5,760 nucleotides of DNA from Trueperella sp. (GCA_012727825.1 JAAYGH010000288.1:1-5760); one strand, 5' to 3'; shown: positions 1 to 5,423, counted from the stretch's first letter. Numbers and translations are program-made. Notes: generated by a model not told the origin, from the letters alone.

Positions 1-156
1 GATATAGACCTCTACACTAACAACCGCCGGGATCATGGTCGACCAGCATCTGTGAGCCAATCGCATAAGTTCGCCTCGCACCCATGTGCCGGTACCGCGC
101 CGCGTGCAAGGATGGACGTCAAACACGTCGCGGTGGCGTGCAGTTATGGAGTAGCG
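1..156. other. Leader region with no supportable gene
   Basis: The frame of the patatin-like gene is open from base 1, but no start with a ribosome-binding site is seen before 157, and the encoded residues have no recognisable features. A TANNNT match (TAAGTT 66-71) and a small inverted repeat (GACGT 115-119, ACGTC 125-129) are the only regulatory-looking elements; both are weak. Confidence 0.4.
148..151 (+). promoter_or_regulatory. Ribosome-binding site deciding the patatin-like start
   Basis: GGAG is followed by a 5-nt spacer and ATG at 157. This favours the 360-residue start over the in-frame GTG at 52 and the ATG at 112, neither of which has a well-spaced Shine-Dalgarno sequence. Confidence 0.7.
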
Positions 157-1239
157 ATGAAGATTGCACTTGTTCTCGGATCCGGTGGCGCCCGAGGTTG
201 GGCCCACATCGGAGTGATCGAGGAGCTTGAGGCCCGCGGTCACGACATTGTGGCGATCTCTGGCGCATCGGTCGGTTCACTCGTGGGTGGACTTTACGCG
301 GCAGGCAAATTGCCCGAACTCAAGGACTGGGCAGTCTCGTTGTCGAAGAGTGATGTGCGTTCACTTCTTGACTTCACACTCGGACGACCCGGTCTGCTCA
401 AGGGGACTCGGGTCCTGTCAGCAATCGAAGACGTCACGGGATCTTTTGAGATCGAAGATCTTGACATTCCATTTACTGCCGTGGCCGTGGACATTTTGGC
501 AGGGCGCGAAGTCTGGTTCCAGCGCGGCCCACTTTTCCTGGCGATACGCGCATCGATCGCTATCCCGACGTTTTTCACGCCCGTCCGTATTGGAAATCGT
601 TTGCTCGTGGATGGTGGCTTACTCAATCCAGTCCCGGTCGAACCGACACTACCCGTCGGCGCGGATGCGACCGTCGCTGTGGACCTGCGTGGCCCGGCAC
701 TCACCAGTCCCCACGACATCCTCCGCCGGGACGAAATCGAAGCTGCGAACGCCCGCGACAACTCGTGGGTGACTAAGGCGGCAGCCACCGCACACAACAG
801 CTTGACCACGATTGGTGAGGGCTGGGAGCGCACAAAGCGCTCTTTCATGGATAACGAGTTCTTTCAACGCCTTGAAGAGGGATGGTCAACGGAGCCGGAC
901 AACCACGGCGACCTCGAGGGCCTCCGCGAAGCGCGAGCCGACGAGCACGCGTCAACCTCGGACAGTCCGGACGCCAATCCTGCCGGCGCCGGCGACTCAT
1001 TACCTGACCTACACGCGAGCCCTCTCCCAGATAGCCTGACGACGATGGAGGTCATGTCGCTATCGCTTGGCACCATGCAGGAGACGCTCGCCCGATACCG
1101 CGCCGCACCGAACCATGTGCCGGCCACCGTTCGCATTCCTAGCGACGCCGTGGGCGATCTTGATTACCACCGCGCGAGCGAACTCATCGACATGGGGCGG
1201 GAAGCCGCGATGAACGTTTTTGACGACACGGGAATCTGA
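157..1239 (+). CDS. Patatin-like phospholipase / NTE-family serine hydrolase (RssA-like)
   Basis: The product is 360 aa and belongs to the bacterial patatin family, serine-aspartate dyad hydrolases that cleave acyl esters of phospholipids or other lipids; the natural substrate here is unknown. Visible motifs are the glycine-rich oxyanion loop GSGGARG (residues 8-14), the nucleophile elbow GASVG with Ser38, and DGG with the catalytic Asp152 followed by NPVPV, as in RssA-type proteins. The catalytic domain ends near residue 175-230. Residues about 232-294 form a hydrophilic Asp/Glu/Pro/Ser-rich stretch that looks disordered, then a conserved-looking tail (from about 295) resumes. There is no signal peptide, so it is probably cytoplasmic or membrane-associated. 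The ATG at 157 was chosen because GGAG lies 5 nt upstream (148-151) and the oxyanion loop normally sits within about 10 residues of the N-terminus. A GTG at 52 in the same frame would add 35 residues but has no ribosome-binding site. The next gene converges on it. Confidence 0.94.
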   Translation: MKIALVLGSGGARGWAHIGVIEELEARGHDIVAISGASVGSLVGGLYAAGKLPELKDWAVSLSKSDVRSLLDFTLGRPGLLKGTRVLSAIEDVTGSFEIEDLDIPFTAVAVDILAGREVWFQRGPLFLAIRASIAIPTFFTPVRIGNRLLVDGGLLNPVPVEPTLPVGADATVAVDLRGPALTSPHDILRRDEIEAANARDNSWVTKAAATAHNSLTTIGEGWERTKRSFMDNEFFQRLEEGWSTEPDNHGDLEGLREARADEHASTSDSPDANPAGAGDSLPDLHASPLPDSLTTMEVMSLSLGTMQETLARYRAAPNHVPATVRIPSDAVGDLDYHRASELIDMGREAAMNVFDDTGI

Positions 1240-1257
1240 GGCGAGTACTTGCCTTTT
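1239..1257 (+). terminator. Candidate intrinsic terminator of the patatin-like gene
   Basis: AGGCGA (1239-1244) pairs with TTGCCT (1249-1254) around a GTAC loop, with one G-T wobble, and the 3' arm runs directly into TTTT (1254-1257). The hairpin starts on the last base of the stop codon. The stem is short (6 bp) and the T-run brief, so efficiency may be modest. The 40-bp gap to the convergent gene has no better candidate. Confidence 0.4.
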
Positions 1258-1279
1258 CGTGCACCGCTTTGGTGGCGTT

Positions 1280-1912
1280 CTATACGCCCCCGCGGATGAC
1301 CTTCGCGCCCTCGGGGGTGATATCCAGATGGGCGGCGTCGCGACCGAAGAGCCACAGCAATACTTCGCCTGGCTCACCCTTGACTGTCACGACATCACCG
1401 AACTCCACGCCCTTCGGGCGAATATCTAACGTGATTCGCCCTGGGATCACGATCCGCACGGGCTTGTCAGCATTCTTCAGCATCGGCTTGGCCGTTGTTG
1501 CGACCGATTTCGTGAGCGTCGCGTTCTCGTCCTCGCTCAGTTTACGCGCCGGTACGAGCGTTCCATCAACCATCCACTGGCCTCGCCGCACATCCTCATG
1601 ATGCACGAAGTGCTCGGCAAGATTCATCCACCTGTCAACCAAACGCACAGGACTAAACTTGCCCGGCCCATCCCGCCAATCGTTGACAACCTGTTCGTAG
1701 GGACGCTCCAAGACTTTCGCCGTCGTCGACTCCAAATGGTCCTCAACCGCCGAAATCATCATGCCGGCAGCCGCGTCCGGCCGATTTTCTCGAATCCACA
1801 GGTGCGCTACGAGATCACGGGTATCCCAGCCCTCGCATAAGGTGGGCTCCTCCGGGCCTTTTTCGAGGAGGAGGGTGGCAAGGCGCTGGCGTTCAGAATG
1901 AGAGAATGTCAT
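1280..1912 (-). CDS. TIGR03085-family metal-binding protein (maleylpyruvate isomerase/DinB-like fold)
   Basis: The product is 210 aa and matches the actinobacterial TIGR03085 family, whose N-terminal four-helix domain resembles mycothiol-dependent maleylpyruvate isomerase. Candidate metal ligands are His37 in the segment LVAHLWIREN and the pair Glu100/His104 in NLAEHFVHHEDVRRG. The E-x3-H spacing is the one used by mycothiol-dependent isomerases for their divalent metal. The family opening CEGWDTRDLVAH is at 26-37. The C-terminal part (about 130-210) is a smaller domain with GEPGEVLLWLFGR near its end. The reaction is unknown for this family; a thiol-dependent transferase or isomerase is possible. 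It is cytoplasmic, with no signal or membrane segments. The ATG fits the usual family N-terminus, but no Shine-Dalgarno lies at normal distance (a GGAG is about 18 nt upstream), so the message may be leaderless. It converges with the patatin-like gene and diverges from the DUF4870 gene. Confidence 0.92.
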   Translation of the reverse strand: MTFSHSERQRLATLLLEKGPEEPTLCEGWDTRDLVAHLWIRENRPDAAAGMMISAVEDHLESTTAKVLERPYEQVVNDWRDGPGKFSPVRLVDRWMNLAEHFVHHEDVRRGQWMVDGTLVPARKLSEDENATLTKSVATTAKPMLKNADKPVRIVIPGRITLDIRPKGVEFGDVVTVKGEPGEVLLWLFGRDAAHLDITPEGAKVIRGGV

Positions 1913-1918
1913 GTCAAC

Positions 1919-1924
1919 ACACTA
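1919..1924 (-). promoter_or_regulatory. Candidate -10 hexamer for a leaderless TIGR03085 mRNA
   Basis: Read on the minus strand, TAGTGT (fits TANNNT) ends exactly 6 nt before the ATG, which would put transcription start at or next to the start codon. No convincing -35 box is visible at 16-18 nt. The absence of a usable Shine-Dalgarno is consistent with leaderless translation. Confidence 0.35.
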
Positions 1925-2025
1925 ACGGGAAGCTCCGTCACGAAAAGCTTTCGGCGCGCCTTTCACCCGTGGGCTGACGACCGGCCGGCACGGCCATGCG
2001 ACGAACCTCTCTACCCGTGAGCGTT

Positions 2026-2041
2026 GGGGGTGCACTCCCCC
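2026..2041. repeat. G5/C5 inverted repeat upstream of the DUF4870 gene
   Basis: Five G's (2026-2030) and five C's (2037-2041) flank TGCACT, and the centre includes the palindrome GTGCAC (2030-2035). It lies 36 bp upstream of the ATG at 2078 and abuts a weak -35-like TTGCAT (2042-2047). It could be a protein-binding site or, if transcription starts upstream, a hairpin in the leader. The rest of the 1913-2077 divergent region shows only short GC-rich palindromes. Confidence 0.4.
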
Positions 2042-2065
2042 TTGCATTGGCGTTCCGTCGCGGGG

Positions 2066-2071
2066 CAAGAT
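2066..2071 (+). promoter_or_regulatory. Weak -10-like hexamer for the DUF4870 gene
   Basis: CAAGAT ends 6 nt before the ATG at 2078, the same spacing as at the two neighbouring candidate leaderless starts. It keeps the A at position 2 and the final T of the consensus but matches only 3 of 6 bases. A TTGCAT lies 18 nt upstream as a possible -35. No good Shine-Dalgarno precedes the ATG. Confidence 0.25.
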
Positions 2072-2077
2072 GGTTCC

Positions 2078-2554
2078 ATGACACAGCATGGTCCGTTTGA
2101 ATCCCGCCCCGAATTCGACCCCTCGAGTTCGCAAGGTTACTCGGCTTGGCATTACCCCAACGACGAGGACTTTGCCCGCCAAGGTTACGCGCCGAACGTC
2201 ACCGGTGAAGAGCGCACGTGGGCCATCCTTGCCCACCTGTCCGCAGTCATCGCATGGTTCGTCTCCGCTGGCTGGATCTCCTTCATCGGCCCATTGCTCG
2301 TGTGGGCCATTAAGAAAGACTCGAGCCCGTACGTCCGCCAAGCCGCTGCTCAGTCCTTCAACTTCAACATTGGCATGGCGCTCATGACCATCACCGGGTG
2401 GATCATGGTCATCACGGTGATCCTGCTTCCGCTCGGCTTCCTCGTCATCGGCATCGCATGGGTCCTCGAGATGTACCACCACATCAAGGCCACCATTCGC
2501 GCCTCCGACAACAAGATTCATCGCTATCCTTTCCAGATCAAGATCCTGAGCTGA
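2078..2554 (+). CDS. DUF4870 domain-containing small membrane protein
   Basis: The product is 158 aa. Residues 1-43 are hydrophilic and Pro/Ser/Tyr-rich. The DUF4870 core starts at about 44 with EERTWAILAHLSA, the usual family opening, followed by a hydrophobic stretch to about residue 78 (IGPLLVWAIKKDSSPYVR is the family loop), a second membrane helix at about 95-116 and a third at about 117-133. It ends with IHRYPFQIKIL, the typical YP-x-(I/R)-x C-terminal signature. The protein is therefore an inner-membrane protein with about three helices; the family's biochemical role is unknown. The ATG at 2078 is preferred over an in-frame TTG at 2024, whose extra 18 residues are unlike the family and overlap the G5/C5 inverted repeat. 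No strong ribosome-binding site is visible. It is divergent from the TIGR03085 gene and followed by the repeat block at 2586-2709. Confidence 0.9.
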   Translation: MTQHGPFESRPEFDPSSSQGYSAWHYPNDEDFARQGYAPNVTGEERTWAILAHLSAVIAWFVSAGWISFIGPLLVWAIKKDSSPYVRQAAAQSFNFNIGMALMTITGWIMVITVILLPLGFLVIGIAWVLEMYHHIKATIRASDNKIHRYPFQIKILS

Positions 2555-2585
2555 CGCATCATCCGCTCCTCGTGCTCGGGGCCAG

Positions 2586-2665
2586 CAGACGCGAGGCTTT
2601 CCGGTCAGACGCGAGGCTTTCCGGTCAGACGCGAGGCTTTCCGGTCAGACGCGAGGCTTTCCGGT
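2586..2665. repeat. Four perfect 20-bp tandem repeats
   Basis: The unit CAGACGCGAGGCTTTCCGGT occurs four times head to tail without mismatch: 2586-2605, 2606-2625, 2626-2645 and 2646-2665. A degenerate fifth start (CA, then GCGAGG) leads into the hairpin. The period is not a multiple of three and the block lies outside any credible gene, so it is not coding. There are no spacers, so it is not a CRISPR array. The last copy also forms the outer part of the 5' arm of the hairpin at 2653-2709. Perfect identity suggests recent expansion by slippage and probable copy-number variation between strains. Confidence 0.97.
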
Positions 2666-2709
2666 CACCTGCGAGGGGAAGTTCTCCTCGCAGGTGACCG
2701 GAAACCCTC
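2653..2709. repeat. Very long inverted repeat (cruciform/hairpin)
   Basis: The arms 2658-2679 and 2683-2704 are complementary over 22 positions with a single G-T wobble (2677/2685) around a 3-nt loop; 16 pairs (2661-2676 with 2686-2701) are uninterrupted. Beyond a C-C mismatch (2657/2705) four more pairs form (GAGG 2653-2656 with CCTC 2706-2709). It lies about 100 bp past the stop of the DUF4870 gene. No T-run follows on either strand, so it is not a classic intrinsic terminator, though such a stem could still stop polymerase, protect a 3' end or extrude as a cruciform. It may also be a relic of a short palindromic mobile element. Confidence 0.9.
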
Positions 2710-2733
2710 TGCTTTGGCCAAGCGTGCCAGGAT

Positions 2734-2747
2734 GCCACACGTGTGGC
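2734..2747. promoter_or_regulatory. 14-bp perfect palindrome, candidate operator
   Basis: GCCACACGTGTGGC is a perfect palindrome. Its centre lies about 63 bp upstream of the ydcF-like ATG and about 50 bp upstream of its -10 box. It is nested inside GCCAG (2726-2730) and CTGGC (2758-2762). The symmetry and position suggest a dimeric transcription factor site, possibly for activation. The regulator is not identifiable from the sequence. Confidence 0.5.
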
Positions 2748-2791
2748 GATCCCGAGACTGGCCTGGCGGCAGTCTTTCGAAGTGACCTTTC

Positions 2792-2797
2792 TATACT
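2792..2797 (+). promoter_or_regulatory. -10 box of a probable leaderless ydcF-like mRNA
   Basis: TATACT matches 5 of 6 bases of the sigma-70-type -10 consensus and ends exactly 6 nt before the ATG at 2804, so the predicted transcription start is the A of the start codon. The intervening GGGCAC offers no correctly spaced Shine-Dalgarno. The -35 region (about 2768-2775) is poor and overlaps a 6-bp inverted repeat (AGACTG 2755-2760, CAGTCT 2770-2775), which hints at activator dependence. Confidence 0.65.
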
Positions 2798-2803
2798 GGG
2801 CAC

Positions 2804-3901
2804 ATGCTCGTATTGATAGTGGCTCTGGCGGGCCTTGCCGCTACCGCGATGTTCGCGAAGCTCGCCCCGCGGTCACCGTGGCCGGTCTTTACAACGACCG
2901 CCGCGATCGCGGCGTTCTGGGTGTGGCTCATCGACACCCTTGTCACCGATACCACGCCAGCAGACATTCCAGGTGACTCCGACATCGGGTCCCTCCCCTT
3001 CGCCCTTCTCGCGAGCGCGAGTATCGCATCCGTGTTCGTTGGCGGGTGGATGGTCGTGTCGGCGCTTGTGCCTGCCGGCCGAAGGCCTGCGTGGCAATTC
3101 ATCGCGCTGGCTCTCGGCGGCCTCGGGTTCGTCGCCATTGGCTTCATCGCCGTTGGGGTCATTGGAAGCACGGCGGCACGCGCTGGTCACGTCGAGCCGT
3201 TGGCGCACATCCCAGTGCTCGCAACCGGCCTGATCGGAGCGCTTTTTGCGGGTTACTTAGCCTATGGCAGGCTGTACGCTACGGTTGCGCGCGCATGGTT
3301 CGACGCCAACGTCGATGCAGGAACAGGTCCGAACGCCGTCATTGTTCTCGGCGCTCGGATCGTGAACGGCAGGTTGACACGCCTCCTCGAACGCCGCGTT
3401 GAGCTTGGCATCGAGACCGCCGACCGCCTCTGGCTCGCATCGTCCACGCGCGGCAACGGCACCACTTTTCAAGATGGATTCCACGACCACGAGCGTTTAG
3501 AGGCCACCGACCAGCTCGCACGCCTCGTGTTCAGTGGCGGTTCCCCGTCAAGTCGCTCACCGTCCATCCGCTCTGAAAGCAATGACCCACCCGAATCGCA
3601 CGCCATGGCAGCCGAAGCTGAGGCGCGCGGGGTCAGACGCGACCTCGTCGTCGTCGAAGACGAATCGACGACGACGGCCGAGAACTTCCGAATGTCGGCT
3701 CAGATACTCGAGGCGCGCGGAATTTCCCAACCCTACGTGGGGGTCACGAATAGCTTTCACGCTTACCGGGCATCGCTGCACATGCGCCGTGCGGGAATCG
3801 ACGGTCACGTGCTTGGCGGTGCCTCGGGCTCATTGTCCGGCCCTTTTCACGTCCTACGCGAATTCGCGGCATTCTTTTACGAGATGGCGCAACCGAGCTA
3901 G
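2804..3901 (+). CDS. YdcF/SanA-type DUF218 protein with N-terminal membrane domain
   Basis: The product is 365 aa. The first 160 residues hold about five membrane helices (about 1-18, 27-48, 66-90, 95-120, 133-155), followed by a DUF218 domain from about 176 to the end. The conserved blocks are all present: VIVLGARIVNGR (179-190), FSGG (243-246), ESHAMAAEAEARGV, EDESTTTAENF with Glu287/Ser288 and Asn294, and VTNSFHAYRA with His319 and Arg322. DUF218 proteins (YdcF, SanA, ElyC) have a Rossmann-like fold. Some act in envelope or peptidoglycan-lipid-carrier homeostasis, but the reaction is not settled, so the function here is inferred only as envelope-related. There are Ser/Pro/Asn-rich insertions near 215-235 and 247-262. 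It begins at a leaderless-type promoter and ends overlapping the convergent focA stop. Confidence 0.92.
   Translation: MLVLIVALAGLAATAMFAKLAPRSPWPVFTTTAAIAAFWVWLIDTLVTDTTPADIPGDSDIGSLPFALLASASIASVFVGGWMVVSALVPAGRRPAWQFIALALGGLGFVAIGFIAVGVIGSTAARAGHVEPLAHIPVLATGLIGALFAGYLAYGRLYATVARAWFDANVDAGTGPNAVIVLGARIVNGRLTRLLERRVELGIETADRLWLASSTRGNGTTFQDGFHDHERLEATDQLARLVFSGGSPSSRSPSIRSESNDPPESHAMAAEAEARGVRRDLVVVEDESTTTAENFRMSAQILEARGISQPYVGVTNSFHAYRASLHMRRAGIDGHVLGGASGSLSGPFHVLREFAAFFYEMAQPS
3646..3676. repeat. Perfect inverted repeat inside the ydcF-like gene
   Basis: CGTCGTCGTCG (3646-3656) and CGACGACGACG (3666-3676) are exact reverse complements separated by 9 nt, and one further A-T pair closes inside (3657/3665). 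The arms encode Val-Val-Val and Thr-Thr-Thr around EDES, so much of the symmetry comes from repeated GTC and ACG codons. As mRNA it could form a 12-bp stem. Confidence 0.6.
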
Positions 3902-4800
3902 CTGGCGTTCACTTCAGTGGTTTGTTGGGCCTTTTCGTCTAACTTAGAATTTACGAACCAGGCAAACAGTCCCACAAACAGACCTCCGCCCACGATGTTT
4001 CCAATCGTGACGGGAATGAGATTGTCAAAGAGGAAGGCCTGCGCGGTGAGCGCGTTCATGGCATCAGCCTGAGTGAGGCCAACGGCCTGAACGGCTGTCG
4101 AGTCCCAAAACTCGGGGCCAGCCACCCCAGTGATCATGCGCGCGCCAGGGATAAGGAACATGTTCGCAACCGAATGCTCGAAGCCGGTCGCCACAAAGAG
4201 TGCGATCGGCCCAACGATGCCGAGGATCTTGTCGGCCAAACTGCGCCCGGTGTAGGCCAGCCACACGGCCAGGCACACCATGAAATTACAGAAAATACCA
4301 AGGAAAAATGCTTGCGGCCACGTGTGCGAAACTTTCGCGATCGCTGACGTGATAGCCGTGGCGCCCCAAGCTCCTCCACCTTGCAAATACGTACCCGCTC
4401 CGACGATTCCGGCCGCGAGTGCGAGACTGCCCACGAAGTTGCCGCCGTACACAACGCCCCAGTGCGCAAGGAACCGGCCGATCGTGATTTGGCGTTTGGC
4501 GAGTGGAACCACGGTCATCGTCGTCGACGTAAACAGATCAGAGCCCGTCATCACCACGAGAATCAGGCCAACGGAAAACGCCACACCGCCGAGCACCTTC
4601 GTCTCACCGAGCCAGTCCGCGTTCGCGGCTCCCTGCTGGGTGGTGATGTAGAAGACGAAGCCACTGCCGATCATCACACCCGCCGCAATGGCGAGCAGGA
4701 AGGTCTTACCCCAGGGGTTCGTCGCCTTGGCGAGCATCTGCTCGTCAAGGTAGCGGCTCGTTTCTAACGGGCTACGGGCGCGCGTGGGATCAGTAGCCAT
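3898..4800 (-). CDS. focA: Formate/nitrite transporter family channel (FocA/NirC)
   Basis: The product is 300 aa, the usual length for a formate/nitrite transporter. These channels form membrane pentamers with one pore per subunit and move formate, nitrite or related small anions. Hydrophobic helices lie at about 32-53, 68-84, 110-133, 163-183, 190-204 and 255-284. Diagnostic motifs are TGSDLFTST (85-93, the omega-loop region with Thr91), GFEHSVANMF with the pore His209 and Asn213, and NLIPVTIGNIVGGG (260-273). Thr91 and His209 fall on the same numbers as the pore residues described for E. coli FocA. Both ends face the cytoplasm in the family. Formate is likelier than nitrite by resemblance, but substrate is not decided by sequence and no pyruvate formate-lyase or nitrite reductase gene is in the window. 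The start has a good Shine-Dalgarno (AAAGG, 5 nt from ATG). The stop overlaps the ydcF-like stop. Confidence 0.96.
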   Translation of the reverse strand: MATDPTRARSPLETSRYLDEQMLAKATNPWGKTFLLAIAAGVMIGSGFVFYITTQQGAANADWLGETKVLGGVAFSVGLILVVMTGSDLFTSTTMTVVPLAKRQITIGRFLAHWGVVYGGNFVGSLALAAGIVGAGTYLQGGGAWGATAITSAIAKVSHTWPQAFFLGIFCNFMVCLAVWLAYTGRSLADKILGIVGPIALFVATGFEHSVANMFLIPGARMITGVAGPEFWDSTAVQAVGLTQADAMNALTAQAFLFDNLIPVTIGNIVGGGLFVGLFAWFVNSKLDEKAQQTTEVNAS

Positions 4801-4830
4801 GACTGCCTTTCTTTGGTGATTGACATTTGC

Positions 4831-4836
4831 ACTTTA
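4831..4836 (-). promoter_or_regulatory. Candidate -10 hexamer for focA
   Basis: On the minus strand TAAAGT (TANNNT) lies 30 nt upstream of the focA ATG, giving a short leader with the Shine-Dalgarno near 4806-4810. Just upstream is the 8-bp palindrome TGTGCACA (4842-4849), a possible regulator site. No clear -35 is seen and no FNR or Rex consensus is complete. It would allow focA to be expressed separately from the macrodomain gene, which ends 86 bp upstream. Confidence 0.35.
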
Positions 4837-4886
4837 GCCCGTGTGCACAAGTGCTCCCTGGCCCGAACGTCTCAATGCCACGAAGA

Positions 4887-5417
4887 TCACGCGTCGGCAC
4901 CAAAAGATGCGCGGTTCGCAAGTGCGGCTTCGAAGGCGGCAGTGGCGTCGGGGCCGAATGGGACGAAAATAACGGTGATATCAGTATCCGATTCAACAAC
5001 TGTTTCGACGGCAATTCGAGCGGCATCGTCCAACGGCCAGCCATACACCCCCGCGGAGATCGCTGGAAACGCCACGGTTCGCGCCCCGAGCTCGTCTGCA
5101 ATCCTGAGCGATTCGCGGTAGGCCGAGGCGAGGATTGCTGAACGATCTTCGGAGGAGGAATACACCGGTCCGACAGTGTGGATGACCCACCTGGCGGAGA
5201 GGTTTCCTGCCGTCGTCGCGACCGCTTGGCCTGCGGGCAGACCGTCTGGCAACACGGTTTCGCGGAGCTTCTTGGTTTCCACAAGGATCTGGGGACCGCC
5301 GACGCGGTGGATCGCGCCGTCCACTCCCCCTCCTCCCAGCAGACTCGAGTTTGCCGCGTTCACGACGGCGTCAACGTCTACTTGCGTAATATCGCCGGGT
5401 TCAATTTTGATGTCCAC
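4887..5417 (-). CDS. O-acetyl-ADP-ribose deacetylase-type macrodomain protein (YmdB/MacroD-like)
   Basis: The product is 176 aa, a complete single macrodomain. Enzymes of this type hydrolyse O-acetyl-ADP-ribose and can remove mono-ADP-ribose from acidic residues. Motifs in order are GDIT (8-11, adenine contact), VVNAANSSLLGGGGVDGAIH (18-37) with Asn20, Asn23 and Asp33 of the catalytic/distal-ribose site, VIHTVGPVY (78-86) and FPAISAGVYGWP (117-128), the diphosphate loop. All key residues of the MacroD/YmdB class are present, so activity is expected. It is soluble, with no signal peptide. The GTG start is supported by AGGAG 6 nt upstream and by beginning just before the GDIT motif. It lies 53 bp after the GNAT gene and 86 bp before focA on the same strand. 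The GNAT neighbour gives a loose acetyl-metabolism theme, which is inference. The particular substrate is unknown. Confidence 0.96.
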   Translation of the reverse strand: MDIKIEPGDITQVDVDAVVNAANSSLLGGGGVDGAIHRVGGPQILVETKKLRETVLPDGLPAGQAVATTAGNLSARWVIHTVGPVYSSSEDRSAILASAYRESLRIADELGARTVAFPAISAGVYGWPLDDAARIAVETVVESDTDITVIFVPFGPDATAAFEAALANRASFGADA

Positions 5418-5423
5418 GTGTAT

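Noticed and set aside
52..156. GTG-initiated 35-residue extension of the patatin-like protein
   Set aside because: No Shine-Dalgarno at 52, and it would displace the oxyanion loop from its normal place near the N-terminus; the ATG at 157 has GGAG at 5 nt.
2024..2077. TTG-initiated extension of the DUF4870 protein
   Set aside because: The extra 18 residues overlap the G5/C5 inverted repeat, have no ribosome-binding site and are unlike the family.
1922..2521. 199-codon reading frame on the minus strand opposite the DUF4870 gene
   Set aside because: It is Asp/Gly/Arg-rich with no domain, and mirrors the codons of a recognisable gene on the other strand.
2586..2676. CRISPR array
   Set aside because: The repeats are head to tail with no unique spacers and there are no cas genes.
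2398..2697. Plus-strand frame running through the tandem repeats
   Set aside because: It overlaps the DUF4870 gene out of frame; the 20-bp period shifts frame at each unit, so the repeats are not a protein repeat.
2653..2709. Classic rho-independent terminator
   Set aside because: The stem is very strong, but no T-run follows on either strand; termination remains possible but is not supported by the usual signature.
3631..3642. 12-bp match (GGTCAGACGCGA) of the tandem-repeat unit inside the ydcF-like gene
   Set aside because: It lies in normal coding sequence with no palindrome nearby; a single 12-bp match is weak evidence of a dispersed repeat.
4381..4767. Plus-strand frames opposite focA
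   Set aside because: They are shadows of a well-conserved membrane channel gene, with no recognisable domain or start signal.
4806..4850. FNR or Rex operator upstream of focA
   Set aside because: Only half-site resemblance (TTGAC, TTGTG) and the short palindrome TGTGCACA are present; neither consensus is complete.
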